Positions 1-12,497 of a stretch of 64,000 nucleotides of DNA are shown here, in pieces. Each line of letters starts with the position of its first letter. Position 1 is the stretch's first letter. The notes under the pieces were generated by a model that made no database searches, had not been told where the DNA came from, and saw nothing but the letters and a program-made list of their open reading frames with translations. Origin of the DNA: Apis mellifera (lineage: Eukaryota; Arthropoda; Insecta; Hymenoptera; Apidae); contig NC_037641.1 of the NCBI RefSeq assembly GCF_003254395.2, positions 5,500,001-5,564,000 on the forward strand, written 5' to 3'. Both the position numbers and the translations under genes were made by a program.

Positions 1-2383
1 GATTTATATTAATGATTTAAAAAAATTATATTATATCGAAAATAAATTTACTAGATTATATTCTAGGAATATAATTATAAGATATGTTGGTATTTGATCT
101 GGATTTATTAAAAATTATTTGTTCGATTCAATTGTTTTAACTTTTAAACTTTGATATTATTATATATGTTATCTTACGTCTTGAATTTTTGAAACAATTT
201 CTATATTTTTGATTTTGTCTTGATTTTTTTATAAATAATCTTAGATTATTTGTTCTAAATTCAATGATTATATATTATATCCGAGTTCATCTAAAATAAT
301 GGAAAATTTCTTCATATGATTTTTTTTTTTGGATAACAAAATGTAAATATATCGATAATTTAGGTGTATAATTTAAATTAACAAATCATACAATATACAA
401 TTATAGCAATCATAATTAATGACTGATAATAATTCTCTATTTATCTCTATCTCATATTTTATCTTCGTCTTTTTTTATCTAATGCAAAATTAAATTGTTT
501 ATAAAATTGAAAAATAAAAAAAATTTTTACGCATTAAATTTCGTATTATAATTTATTTTAATTTTTAAACAAAAAAAAATTCTTTATCTGTTTCATTCGA
601 ATATTCTATACATATTTTTATTTCATAATATATTGAAAGATTTGAGATATAGGTTTCTCAATAAATTCTAGAATTCAATTTTTTCATTCTTATTTTATTT
701 ATTTTTTATTTTAAAAATTATATTTCAACACTTCCGTTAGCATTATTAACTAATTTTTTAAAGAATTATGTAATTATTTTTTATCGTTTTCATGTTCAAA
801 TATCTTATTTCAATATAAAGAAATTCTAAGTTCTAACAAAAACTTAAAAAATAAATTGTTTTAAACGATATCTATACCTGGGATTATAATATGATAAATA
901 TATTCTATAAAATATGAAATTTTCATTTAGTTTTAAAATATGTACAAAATACATTTCTCTTGTGTAATATTACGACATGTAAATTATATGGTATTATTCA
1001 GATTTATTCCATAAATAACAAAGTGAATATAAGACTACATATAAAAGTAAAACTTCAACAAATTAATATTTCAAAAAAAAATTGAATCATTTTTTTCATA
1101 TTATTTAAAACATAAAATAGTGAAATTATATTGTGACATTGAAATATAAAAACTATTATAAACGCATACATTGTATATATTTCTATCATAATTAAAATGT
1201 ATTGAATGTTTATAAAGAAAACAGTTATTCATATATCCTATAAAAATATTACGTCCTGAGATAAAATAATTTGTAAATAATATTAACATTGATCACTTTT
1301 TATAATGTTGAAAATGATAGTAAATTTTACTTTTTTTTATTAACATAGAATTTTTATTTTCATTTCTATAATATCATAGATATTATACCGAATATTTAAA
1401 TCATTTTTATAATTCTATTTGGTTTGAAATTTTTATTTTATTAGACTTTTTATCTTATATGATACAAGTCTAATTCAGATATATACAACGCATATATTAT
1501 TGGAAAATTGACAGACCACGTTTATTTTTGTTATAAAAACTCCTATGAGTTAATTCCTATCATGTAAAAAAGATATTAATTATGATATAACTTTAACAAT
1601 AAATTATATTTCATAACTGCAGGACTTCTATTCTCTAAAAACATAAATGAAATTTATCACAAAGTTGAAATTTTAATAAAGAAATTTAAATCTAATCTTT
1701 TATATATACTGTTAGTACAGCATTTCTCTCTCAACATCATTATTACTAAAAATCTGTTTTTTAAAACTTTTATATATCCAACTCTTTCTTTTATGAAAGT
1801 ATCAAAAATATCCTTTCTGGTGTACATTTCCCAACAAACAACAAAAATGAAACGTCAGATTTATAATGAAACCATAAAAATTACAATTAACTTGTATAAC
1901 ATAAAGTTTCCCCGATTGTTATTCAAGGCTTTTGACTAAATTTCATGATATTCCCTTCTCCAAAAACAATATACAATGATCAATAACAGATTAGCCTAAT
2001 TATCCCTAATCCGACTCAAAAATATAAAACTAAGTAAAATTTGTAAATATGATACAATTCATAGTAAGCTATAGAGTAGTAGTAGATTAATTACAGATAC
2101 ATATAGATAATAGCATTGTATCGTTGAATCTTATGGCGATTTTTTAAGTCCCCTGCTTACAGTATAATCAAGGATTTAGTTCAATGTCTGCTTTTATAAT
2201 CAAATTGAGTATATCTCATTCAGTCAAACAATTGCATACACCAACCAGCACAGTGGACTAGCAGCCATCTTGACTAGCTTTTTTTCATATTTTTTTCATT
2301 TCCATCCCCTTTATTCCCATTATAATGAGAGTCTTTGAAATAAACAAGTTGCATTGTGCTATTACAACTTCAATAGGTATAAA
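1..2383. other. Gene-poor AT-rich flank, probable ZNRF 3' UTR at right end
   Basis: No coding exon with credible splice sites was found here. The last few hundred bases before 2384 are less repetitive than the rest and probably belong to the 3' UTR of the minus-strand ZNRF gene. The nearest minus-strand AATAAA (TTTATT on plus, 2310-2315) lies about 70 nt past that stop codon. A longer UTR is equally possible. The remainder is low-complexity AT sequence. Confidence 0.5.
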
Positions 2384-4542
2384 TCAATCTCCAGGATGTT
2401 CAGGACAACTACGGTTCACTTGAAACCATTTATCAATACAACTGTAAAAAATTATATTTTATTAATTTCATATAAATATTTATATTTATAAAAAATTATA
2501 AAATAAATATATTTTATAAAATATAAAATAACTTACTTTTTATGGTATATACACAGGCAAGGTAAACGAGCTATAACATCTCCAGGCTGTAATTCTTCAA
2601 GACAAATAACACATTCCCCTTTCTCATCAGATAATATATCTTCTACAATAATAATAAAAAAATATTTTGATAAAATAAAATAAATTATGCAAATTACATT
2701 ATAAAAATAAAAAATTTGAAAATACAAGAATTTAAAATTGAATATATTAAAAAGGAATTATAATCATGCAGTATTTCATTATAAAGTTATATATATAAAA
2801 TTAAAATAAAAATGAAGTAATATTTTAAAGAAATAACTATAATTATTTTTAAATAAATGAATATTTGGAATATATTTATTAATAATTATATATTATATTT
2901 ATTAATATTTATTAAAAATAATAATAATTTATTAATAATAAGTAATAATTTGAACATAAATCAATCAAATCATTTTAAATTTCAAATCTTTATAATTTAA
3001 AAAAAAATATTTAAAAAAATTTTTTTTTATATATTATTATTATATATTAGTTGATATTGATTAAATTGATTAAAAACTTCTTTTCTTTAATATCATAATT
3101 GATAATTTAATTAATCAAAATATTTATTTATTTAATAAATATTTATTTATTTAATAATATATTAAATATTAATTAAATATATTAATTAAATATAATTAAT
3201 TATTTGATTTTTTGTTTAAATTTTAAAAATATTTAAAATATTCTGCTTTATTTTATTCAAAAAATAAATAAAAAAATATCTAATATATTTATTTGGGAAA
3301 TTCCTAAAATTTACATAATCTTAAAGAAAATAATTAAAATTAATTAATTATTTTTAACTTGTACTTATTTTTTTATTTTATTTGTACTTAATTTTTACTT
3401 GTACTTATTTATGCAAACAATTAATAATAATTAATTTTTTATAAAATATATATGTACATACATATTTTTTATGTTTTTTATTATATAGAAAAAAATTAAT
3501 TATTTTTAATTGTTTCTTACATAAAAATATAATATTTATACAATAATTGAAAAAAGTTTATATAATTAAACAAAAACTCACCATTGTAACTAAGACGTGG
3601 CTTAGTTAAACACATAACCAAGTGACATTCTATATCATCTGGTAGAATAAACTTGGAGCAAACAGGACATTTTAGACCTTGAATATAAAGTAAAATATTA
3701 TTTGCTATTTTAATATTATATTGTCATGAAACTAAGAGAAATTATACCATAAAAAATTCTTCTCACTTGATTTACTGGAACAACTTCTGTCTCAGATTCA
3801 TTTAGGCATGAACTTATTATAATTCCCATAATAAAATTCAAATAACTTTATTATACCCATCACAAACAATATTATAAAATTACACAAAATTTTTTGTTTA
3901 GAATTATTATTTTACAATCGCAATTTAAAATTTACGCAACTAGGTTAAATCACACAATCGATTCATATGTGGTTACCGGGCCAACTATTATAACAACACG
4001 AATCAATCAAACAAATACTTTTTATATATTTCATCCACAATTATTTCAAAAAATTTTAAGATCGTAACATAACCTTACTTTTTTCAAAATTTCATTTCAA
4101 TTAATATACATATATTATAATATACTATAACATTATAATGCACTAAATTTAAATTTTTAGCATAATCTATATATACAATCAATTTAAAAAATAAAAAAAT
4201 TATACTTATACTATAATATACTATAATTATACTGATTCATATATAACATATTAATAAGATTATAAAAAATATATAATGAATCATTATTATTTTCCAAAAT
4301 AAACAAAATTGAAAACAGAAGTTTATCTATATTTATATATAATATACTCTACATAGCTGCATATCAAAAAGAAAGTTATGTAATCAATGATAATATTTAT
4401 ATTATATTAATTAATTTATTTATTTTTGATTTTATGGATTATATAAATTTTTTATAATTTTCTAATTTTCTAATTTATTTCATATTAAAAATTTTGAGAA
4501 TAAATATATCACTATATTATATATTTATATAGTGATTACATT

Positions 4543-4588
<46 letters not shown>

Positions 4589-5150
4589 ATAATGTATGTA
4601 TATATATGTATGTATATAACTACTTATATATGTATATATGTAAGTAATAATAAATGAGATGAAAAAATAATCATTATTTTGAATATTATAATATATTATT
4701 AATAAACTATAAATTATATATATATAAATTATATTATTATTATAAATATAATATATAATTAATAAACTTACCGTTAAGGGACCAAATATGAGATGGTAAA
4801 CTATGTGCTGCATAAACTCGTCCACTTTCTTCATCAGCATCATCTGAATCAAGTTGTGGCAAACCAAGTGCTTGACCAACTCCAACTCCAACTGAAGAAG
4901 CAAGACTACTTTGTTCACCAGATGTGAGATCTGGTACTGAACTTAAAGAACGAGCACGCTGCCTATTATCTCCAGATATACGAGAAGTTTGTGATTGATT
5001 TCCTTGTTGATGTTGATGTTGTAACATGCTAACACCTCCAGGAAGAGAACGTAGCATAGAAAATCCTTGCATTGCAGTTTCATTTGCTCCAGTAGAGGAT
5101 TGTCCATTGTCTCCAGCAGATTGTGCCACAGTACTTGCTTTAGCTCCCAT
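2384..5150 (-). CDS. Znrf: E3 ubiquitin-protein ligase, ZNRF1/2 family
   Basis: Coding exons are 5150-4772, 3677-3582, 2642-2537 and 2441-2384, total 639 nt or 212 residues, in phase across all introns. The protein starts MGAKAS, a Gly-2 N-myristoylation type start as in vertebrate ZNRF1/2. A Ser/Gln/Gly-rich low-complexity region follows (to about residue 125). A zinc finger begins with CPVC at residues 130-133 and ends in an H...C pair. The RING starts with CVIC at 168-171, continues CLCIYHKNC, and ends at the C-terminus with NRSCPEHP. Known role of the family: membrane-anchored RING E3 ligase at endosomal, lysosomal and plasma membranes. That role is inferred here from the domain order. 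It is divergent with ATP synthase epsilon. A possible second first exon lies in its long first intron. Confidence 0.93.
3748..3829 (-). CDS. Znrf: Candidate alternative first exon of the ZNRF gene
   Basis: An ATG at 3829 opens 27 codons plus one base, ending at 3748 before a GT donor (GTATAA). The product would start MGIIISSC, again with Gly-2 and with a nearby cysteine, a pattern typical of myristoylated/palmitoylated N-termini. The one-base overhang matches the phase of the normal exon 1, so splicing over the 70-nt gap to the exon at 3677 gives ...RIFYG then LKCPVC and keeps both zinc-binding domains. The predicted short form is 113 residues. The sequence just upstream (3880-4080) is of higher complexity than its surroundings, as a promoter would be. 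Coding status is inferred; no transcript evidence is available. Confidence 0.45.
4545..4640. repeat. AT / ATGT microsatellite
   Basis: A pure (AT)n run to 4580 is followed by imperfect GTATGTATAT repeats. It lies in ZNRF intron 1. Confidence 0.95.
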
Positions 5151-6097
5151 CCCAATTTTAAATAATAATAACGTGTTTGTCAATTTTGATAAAAACTTTT
5201 TGTTTAAAATAAAAATTTTAATCCACAATTGAAAGAAAAATTAAAATTATTCCAAATATTAGTCTTGGCAGTGGTGCACGCACTGACAATTTTTGCAAAT
5301 AGTCCTAGTTTTCTTGATTTATAATGTTATAAGAATAGTCTAAATTTGAATCTTAACTTCAGCAATATGACAACACTCTGGGATTTAATATAGGCCGGAA
5401 TTTTGTATACATACACTGCAATGGGTAAGTCATATCGTCCAAAAGCATACCAGCGGCTTATCACGCAAAATACCCCCCGACATCTTGCTAGAAACTTCCT
5501 AGAAGTCAGTGACCAGCTACTACAGAATGTTCCATTCATGTATTTATAGTGCATATAAAGTTTAATTTTGTTTCAATTTACATGAAATTTCCCTAGTATT
5601 AAAATTTTTGCAATAATTATATGTAAATATAATAATATTCATAATTTTTTATTATTTATTATTTTAATCTCAAAATATATTTTATTTTCTTAAATACAAT
5701 TATAAAAATATTACTAAATTATGAAATGTCTTATGTATATATAATATCTCTAGTTTTATTTTCAAATTTAAATATTCTGCATATATTTATAATTATTCAA
5801 ATAAAGTGTATTTTTATAATATATAAATTTCTTAATAAAATTATTCAAACTTTTTATTTATGTAACTTATAATATATTTTTTCATAATAGAAGTTAAAAT
5901 CTTGAAATTTAAAATGAAATATTTTTTAATCGTACTTACCTATCTTATAGTTGTAGTATTTATGCTTGAACTAATATTCCTTATAAAATATAGATGTAAA
6001 ATATACTTATCGGAAAAGTGTTAGACTTAACTTGTTTCAACTTATCCTATTATATTTAAATTATAAAAAATCTTTTTTAAAAAAAGTATCATTAAAA
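5151..6097. promoter_or_regulatory. Divergent promoter region between ZNRF and ATP synthase epsilon
   Basis: This 950-bp spacer separates two start codons facing away from each other, so it must hold both promoters and 5' UTRs. A segment at about 5380-5550 has clearly higher GC than its surroundings and probably contains the ZNRF transcription start or 5' UTR. It also encodes a 42-codon plus-strand frame starting MGKSYRPKAY (5421-5549), which I do not call a gene. A small hairpin followed by AATTTTTG lies at 5265-5295. Confidence 0.5.
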
Positions 6098-8031
6098 ATG
6101 TCTGCGTGGAGACAAGCGGGATTAAAGTAAAATGGAATTTCAAATTTCACATTGTTACAAAAATTATTAAAAAATGTTATATAACCTGTACTTATGTTTC
6201 AGTTACATCAATTATTCTCAAATAGCTGCTAAACTTGTTAGACAAGCATTAAAATCAGAGTTTCGAGCAGAAGCTTTGAAACGTGATGAAACAAATATAA
6301 AATTTACTCAATGGAAAGATGGTAAACCTACTAGTAAGTACATTATTTTTATTTTATGTAATTATTTTATAAATATTTTAATTATTAATTTTCACAATTA
6401 TATTTTGTTTATTTCAATTTATTATAATATTAAATACAAATATTATATATAATATATAAATATAAGCGAATAAATAATTATATTTCATTGATAATATTTA
6501 ATTTCTATAAAATATATCTTTTGCAATGAATTTAATTTAAATTTATGAATATATATTAAATTTGATCTCATTACTAATCATAATATATTAACTTACATAT
6601 ATTACTTATGGTAAAATTTTGATTACAGCTGAAAAGTAATAATATTTACAATAATATTTACAATATGTAAGTGTTATTTGTCTTTTATAAAAGTTTATAT
6701 AAAAATGCACGATATTTATTAAATATTTATTAACAAAAATATTTGTAGAGTGTGTATTTGCAAGGAGTAGGGAAGGGAGGAAGATACTGTTTACTACTAA
6801 ATATTTTATTATTAATATATTATCAAACAATATATTATCAAATTTATATTTCTATAGAAAATAATTAATATAATTAATATAAAATAACTAGTATAATTAG
6901 TGATTTATTAGCAAATTTTAAAAAAATAAATAAAAAAAATATAACTTTTTAAAAAGAATTGAAGTTCTAGATAAATCAATGTATATTCATCAAATATATA
7001 TATTATGTATAATACATATATACATATATGTATATGTAGATTTTAACATGCAGAGTCATAGATTTTAATAATATTTTTTTTAATTTTTATTTCATTTAAT
7101 ATTATTTTATTGAAAGCTTATAATTTATGTTATAAATATTGCTTAAAAAATTTTACATTGATCATTGGATATTAATATAACCATATATTATATAATAGAA
7201 TATTAAATTATATTATTTATTATTTAATAAGATTATTTAATTAAATATTAAATAATACAAAATTTCATTATAAATATATATATGTATGATGTAAAACAAT
7301 ATTTTTCATTAAATCAATGTTTAAATTATTTTGAAAGCAAAATAATAGTTCTATAAAAAAATTCATTCAAATTAATCACAAATATTCCACATTGATTTAT
7401 CTTTCAAAAATCTATATTTTATTTTTTTTATTTCTATCTTCAATTTAAATAAAAATATAATTAAAAATATTTTATATTATTAATTTTATTAAAAACTTAA
7501 AATAATTTTATACATATTTGAATATTCAATTTAGATCCAAGAATTCAAATATTTGAATACTCATATAAATATTTATTAAAAATTTATATAAGTATATAAA
7601 TATTATATAAGTATATATAAGAATATTTATTTAATTTATATATGTTGAAGTTTTATTATTTAAATATTTAAATATTCAAAATTGATTATAACTAATAAGA
7701 ATATAATTCCTGAAAGTATTTGATAAATCTCAAAAAATATTTGATAAATATATTCTTTAAAATAGAATAATTTTTTTAATAAGATTGGATTAAACAACTT
7801 CAGTTTTTTTAAAAAGTTAGAAAAATTATTAGATGATATATAAAAAAAATTTTGGATTATTATAAAAATTGTTTCTAACATTATATTAAATATGTTAACA
7901 TTTTTATTGTGTGATGCATTTAACATTTCAAATTGTAAAAATTATTTATTTTTATTTATTTATTAAAAAAATGTAATAATCTACAAAAATTACATTTTTT
8001 TGTTTTTGTTTCAGAAACTCATAAATTATAA
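6098..8031 (+). CDS. ATPsynE: ATP synthase subunit epsilon, mitochondrial
   Basis: Exons are 6098-6126, 6203-6333 and 8015-8031, total 177 nt or 58 residues. The protein begins MSAWRQAGLNYINYSQI, the signature of the mitochondrial F1 epsilon subunit (ATP5F1E; Drosophila stunted). AAKLVRQALKSEF follows, then a lysine-rich tail ending KTHKL. Length matches the family (50-60 residues). The subunit sits in the F1 central stalk with gamma and delta. The last exon adds only five codons across a 1.7-kb intron, which is long for so small a gene but phase-correct. A polyadenylation signal AATAAA lies at 8138-8143. The gene converges with NELF-D. Confidence 0.92.
6334..8014 (+). other. Intron 2 of ATP synthase epsilon
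   Basis: AT-rich intron with GTAAGT donor and TTTCAG acceptor. Nothing coding was seen in it. Confidence 0.8.
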
Positions 8032-8137
8032 TATCACAGATTGATGGAGAAATCATCCTACACTTCTAATATATACATATATATATATATATATATGCAT
8101 ATTCTTGCATATTGTATATGAAACAAATAAGAGATTT

Positions 8138-8143
8138 AATAAA
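8138..8143 (+). terminator. Polyadenylation signal AATAAA of ATP synthase epsilon
   Basis: AATAAA about 107 nt after the stop codon. It lies roughly 100 nt short of the stop codon of the convergent NELF-D gene. Confidence 0.5.
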
Positions 8144-8245
8144 ATAGTAATTTATGTATAGTAATTCAACATTCTTGTAAGAAGTAAAAATATCCTATAA
8201 TATTATCTGTTTTTCTTTAATTTAATCCATTTTTCTCTTAGAAGA

Positions 8246-11200
8246 TCATCTTATAGTAGGACAATGGGCTTTACAATGTACTAAAAAAATATATATGTTA
8301 TAATTGAATATAATTTCTATATAATTTTATAAACTCACCTATAAATTCTGAAACAAGATCATTATCACTATCACCACGCATTGTACCTGTTATTTCTTCA
8401 TCTTCAACCATAGGAAGAAATAAATGAATAAATTCGACCGTATATGGTGGAGCTATTGCTTCTAAAACCTAAAATATAATCATTATATTATTAAACATAA
8501 CATACATTCCTTTTAAAAATAATAAATAATTTTATAATACCTCTGTAACAAAATATCTAATTAAAGATACATCTGTATCTCCACGTTGCCAACATTGTTT
8601 AATGTAACACACGACGGGTACCACGCAACCTCGACTTAATAAATTCACCATTCTATCAATTAACATTTTTTTCATTTCTAACTGTATGGTAAAAAAAAAA
8701 AAATAGTATTAATAATTATTCATTTACAATTGTGTATTCATAATTATTTTTTATAAATAATAATATTTATGCAAATATATATTTATTATATTATATAAAT
8801 GAATAAGATTTTTCAACTTTTTCTAGTTTTCAACTATTTTTTAATAATATTTATAATAAAGAATGGAATGGTTATAAATAAAGAAATGAAAATTGAATTA
8901 AATAAATTACAAATAAAAAAATGAATTAAATAAATTTTTTAATTTTTAAATTCTTTTTCAATTTTTTTGAATGGTAGTAAATAATATTAAGAATATATGT
9001 TCCAAAAGTGTATATTCTCTACACTCTGAATATTTCTTATTTTGACAATTAAAGAAATCTAGATTTTAAAAAAGAAAAAAATCATTTTATTTCGTTTATA
9101 AAAATATAATTTATATTTTTTTTATTATTCTATTTTTACCTGCACAAGTATTTCTAGTTCATCTTGTTTACTTTCAAATAATTGTACAAGAAGTTGTAAT
9201 ACTTTTGGATGTAATAAAGAATGACAAACTACAACTTCATCAAGTAATGCAAGATGTACAGGACAATGTTCTGTACATAATTTAAAATATGATGGCTCTG
9301 TTACAGTACACTCTACCCATCTAATTACACCTACACTTACAACAGGAAATCTAAAAAAAAATAAAAATTAATTATATATTATTTTGTTGTAAATAATGAT
9401 AAAAATAATATTTAGTATATCATACCTTATGCTCTGATATAAAGTTTGTAATTCTGCTATCAATTCAGTAGATCCTTTATTAATATTACAAATATTGTGA
9501 ACTTTTTCTATAGCTTGAATAGTTGTTTTTAATTCATCTTTATTTAATTTTCGTGAATGTCCTTTTTTAGCTGGAATATCACATACACTAGCTGCATAAG
9601 CTAATAAATATATATATTTGGATTTATGTTCAGGATTAATTTTTACGCCTGGTTTAAAAAGTGCATCAACCAATAATTCTGGAATTTATTAATTATAACG
9701 TTGTGTGCATTAATTCTGAAAATAATTATAAATAATAATAATAATAATAAATTATATTAATACCTAAGAATTGTGGATTACGAAGTAACTCTATAGGCGG
9801 TGGTTCCGCTGTTGAATAATTTCGAAATAATACACTAATATCAGCAGGATTTAAAGTATTTCGTGATAACATAGATGCCAATGCTTGACATGCACCAGGA
9901 CTACTTGAAGCTCCATTAAGTGCCATTGTTATTGGGGTAACATCATGGTGACTATAAACATACATATAAATTAGAGACAGATCAAAATCTAATTTTTAAA
10001 TTTACGAAATTTGAATTGAAAACTGTCTGAATCTCAAAATTTTAAATACTTTTTATTTTTATTTCTTTTTTTAAGGATTATTCATTTTATTAAGAATTAA
10101 AATTTTAATTTCTGGAATTCTCAAATTCAGATTCGAAAATAATTAATAATAATAATTTTTTACAAATATTTCGAAAAAAGCAAAATGGCAGTACATACAT
10201 AGAAAAAAGTTATTTAAAATTTTGTTTTCCATAATATATTAAACAATCATTAAAATTGATGAAGATCCTTTCCTATTCTGAATAATTATTTTTTTTTCAG
10301 TTAAAAAATGATAAAAAATAATTCTTAAAAAAGAAATTCAAAATATTATTTGTTATTAAATATATCTCCATTATATATATTTAATAAAATATTAAAAAAT
10401 TTTTTCTTACTTTTGTTGAGCACATTTAGTGATTTCCTGAGAAAGCCTTTTCATCATAAATCCACCACGAGATTCTTGTGCGAGAATTTGTAATAGCACT
10501 TGACTATAGACATAAGTATGTTGTCCGTGACACACCATTTTCTAGCAGCAAAAAAATCATATAAATTTATATTTCATTATTTATCATTAAATTATAATAT
10601 TTAAATATTTTATATTGGTATTTTTATTATTCCATTTATTAATTTTATTTATTAATTTATTTACTTAGATTAAAATTTTTAATTTTATAAATTGAAATTA
10701 TATTCCAATATATGCATAAGATTTGAATAAAAAGTTCAAAAATTTTATTTATAAGATAATTTATGATCTTAATAATTGTATCCTGATATATGATCTCTTA
10801 TAGATAATCTGCAATTCTTCACTTCTGAATAGAAAATTGATTGCAATGATTGTTTTATTTATATAAATATTGTATGCATGAAACAAAACAAAACAACATA
10901 ATGATTAAATTAGAAATATTTTCTATTTAATTCTCTATTTACTTTTTGAAAAAATTTGTTCTTACATATAAATTATTTTTACATATGAATTACATATTTT
11001 ATACTAACCGCACATTCTTGTATACTTGATTGCCAATCTTCTGTATTTTGTAAAAATCCAGCAATTGCAGTTTTTAAAACTCGTGAAAACACTTCAATTT
11101 GTTGAGCAGCTGTTGAAATACTTGTAATTTCACCTTGAAATCCAGCATCAGATATAAGCTATAAAAAATATATATATATATAAAAAAATATATTTATAAA

Positions 11201-12497
11201 AATTTAAGAAAAAAACTTTTATAATGTACATAAAATATATAAAAATAACTTTTGATTTATAAATAAATATATTGTACATATATGATATATTTATTACACA
11301 CACGCGCGCGCGCGCACACACACACACACATATATAATACAATATACATAATAAATATACATATATATTGTATATATAATATATACAAAATGTTTTGAAT
11401 TTTGATTTGTAAAGTTTAGTTCTTAATATCATTAAAATCATATAACATAATCATATAGTATAAATTAAATATAAAAATAAATATAAAACATTTTATAAAA
11501 AATTTGAATTATTAAATTATCTTTCTCTATGTTTTTACCTTTATTGTAAAGTTTAACATCAAACAGTCTGGATATTCTTCTGCAAGTCTATAAATAAGTG
11601 ATCGCCAAGTGGGATGTTGTATCATTTCTGTTAACCAAGCAGGAGTCTAATGCATAAAATATTAAATTTTAAATATTAATTAAAGATTAATCTATAATTT
11701 AAAAATCAAATAAAAGTTTACAAACTTACTTCACCCTCCTCTGTGAAGATCTTATCTGCTTTTTTGGGATCAAATGTTTTTAATATCATATCCTTTAAAT
11801 TATTTTCTACCATTGCTTGAACATCTGTAACTTTAACTCCAGCAAGAATAAGCCATTCTGCAAGAAGATTTGCCATTTGTGCACAAGCTGTATAATTTTT
11901 AGATAATAATTCTATTACTTGTTCTGGATTTCCACCAGCTTGGAAATATCTATAAATTAGAATAAAAATATTTTAAAATATAAATATTTTTATATTTGAA
12001 TTTTTTAAATAAATTTTAAATGTTAATAAATTTAGAAATATCAATTTCATATTTGTTCATTTATATTATAAAATTAAAATTATATTATATTATATAATTA
12101 TTAATTGTTATAAAAAATAAATACATAAATTAATATATAATAATAATAATTATAAATTATTAATTATATATAATATATATAATTTTAATACACCAAAACA
12201 CACAATAAACAATATTTTTATAATTTCAATAATAAAACTTAAACAATAATTGAAATTCAATATATGTAATTAATTGCAATAATAAGAGCATAAAGTAATC
12301 AATCATTATAAAATATTATACCTCTTAAGTTGTGCGAAAATACCAGGTTCCATAATATAATCTGGTGTTTTAAATTTATCTAAACATTCATTTAATATTT
12401 CTTGAGGATTATCAAAATTATCTTCTCCACTACAATCTTCAGTTCTTGTCATTTCTTCTGTCCAAGTTCCACGATCTTCATCATAATCTGATTCCAT
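8246..12497 (-). CDS. TH1: Negative elongation factor C/D (TH1)
   Basis: Eleven coding exons: 12497-12322, 11949-11730, 11646-11539, 11158-11009, 10541-10411, 9951-9764, 9678-9426, 9350-9140, 8681-8541, 8468-8339 and 8280-8246. They total 1743 nt or 580 residues, the usual family size. Recognisable landmarks are an acidic N-terminus (MESDYDEDRG), DYIMEPGIFAQLKRY, SRNTLNPADISVLFRNYST, ALFKPGVKINPEHKSKYIY, LAYAASV and the tail EFIVHCKAHCPTIR. In the NELF complex this subunit helps pause RNA polymerase II near promoters; it is nuclear. The acceptor just before the ATG (12503-12504) and a donor at 12939-12940 suggest a 5' non-coding exon near 12941-13030. An in-frame stop there argues against a coding extension. 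Confidence 0.95.
11296..11330. repeat. Compound CA/CG microsatellite
   Basis: (CA)n, then alternating CG, then (CA)n, within a NELF-D intron. The alternating purine-pyrimidine CG core is unusual in such AT-rich DNA. Confidence 0.95.
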
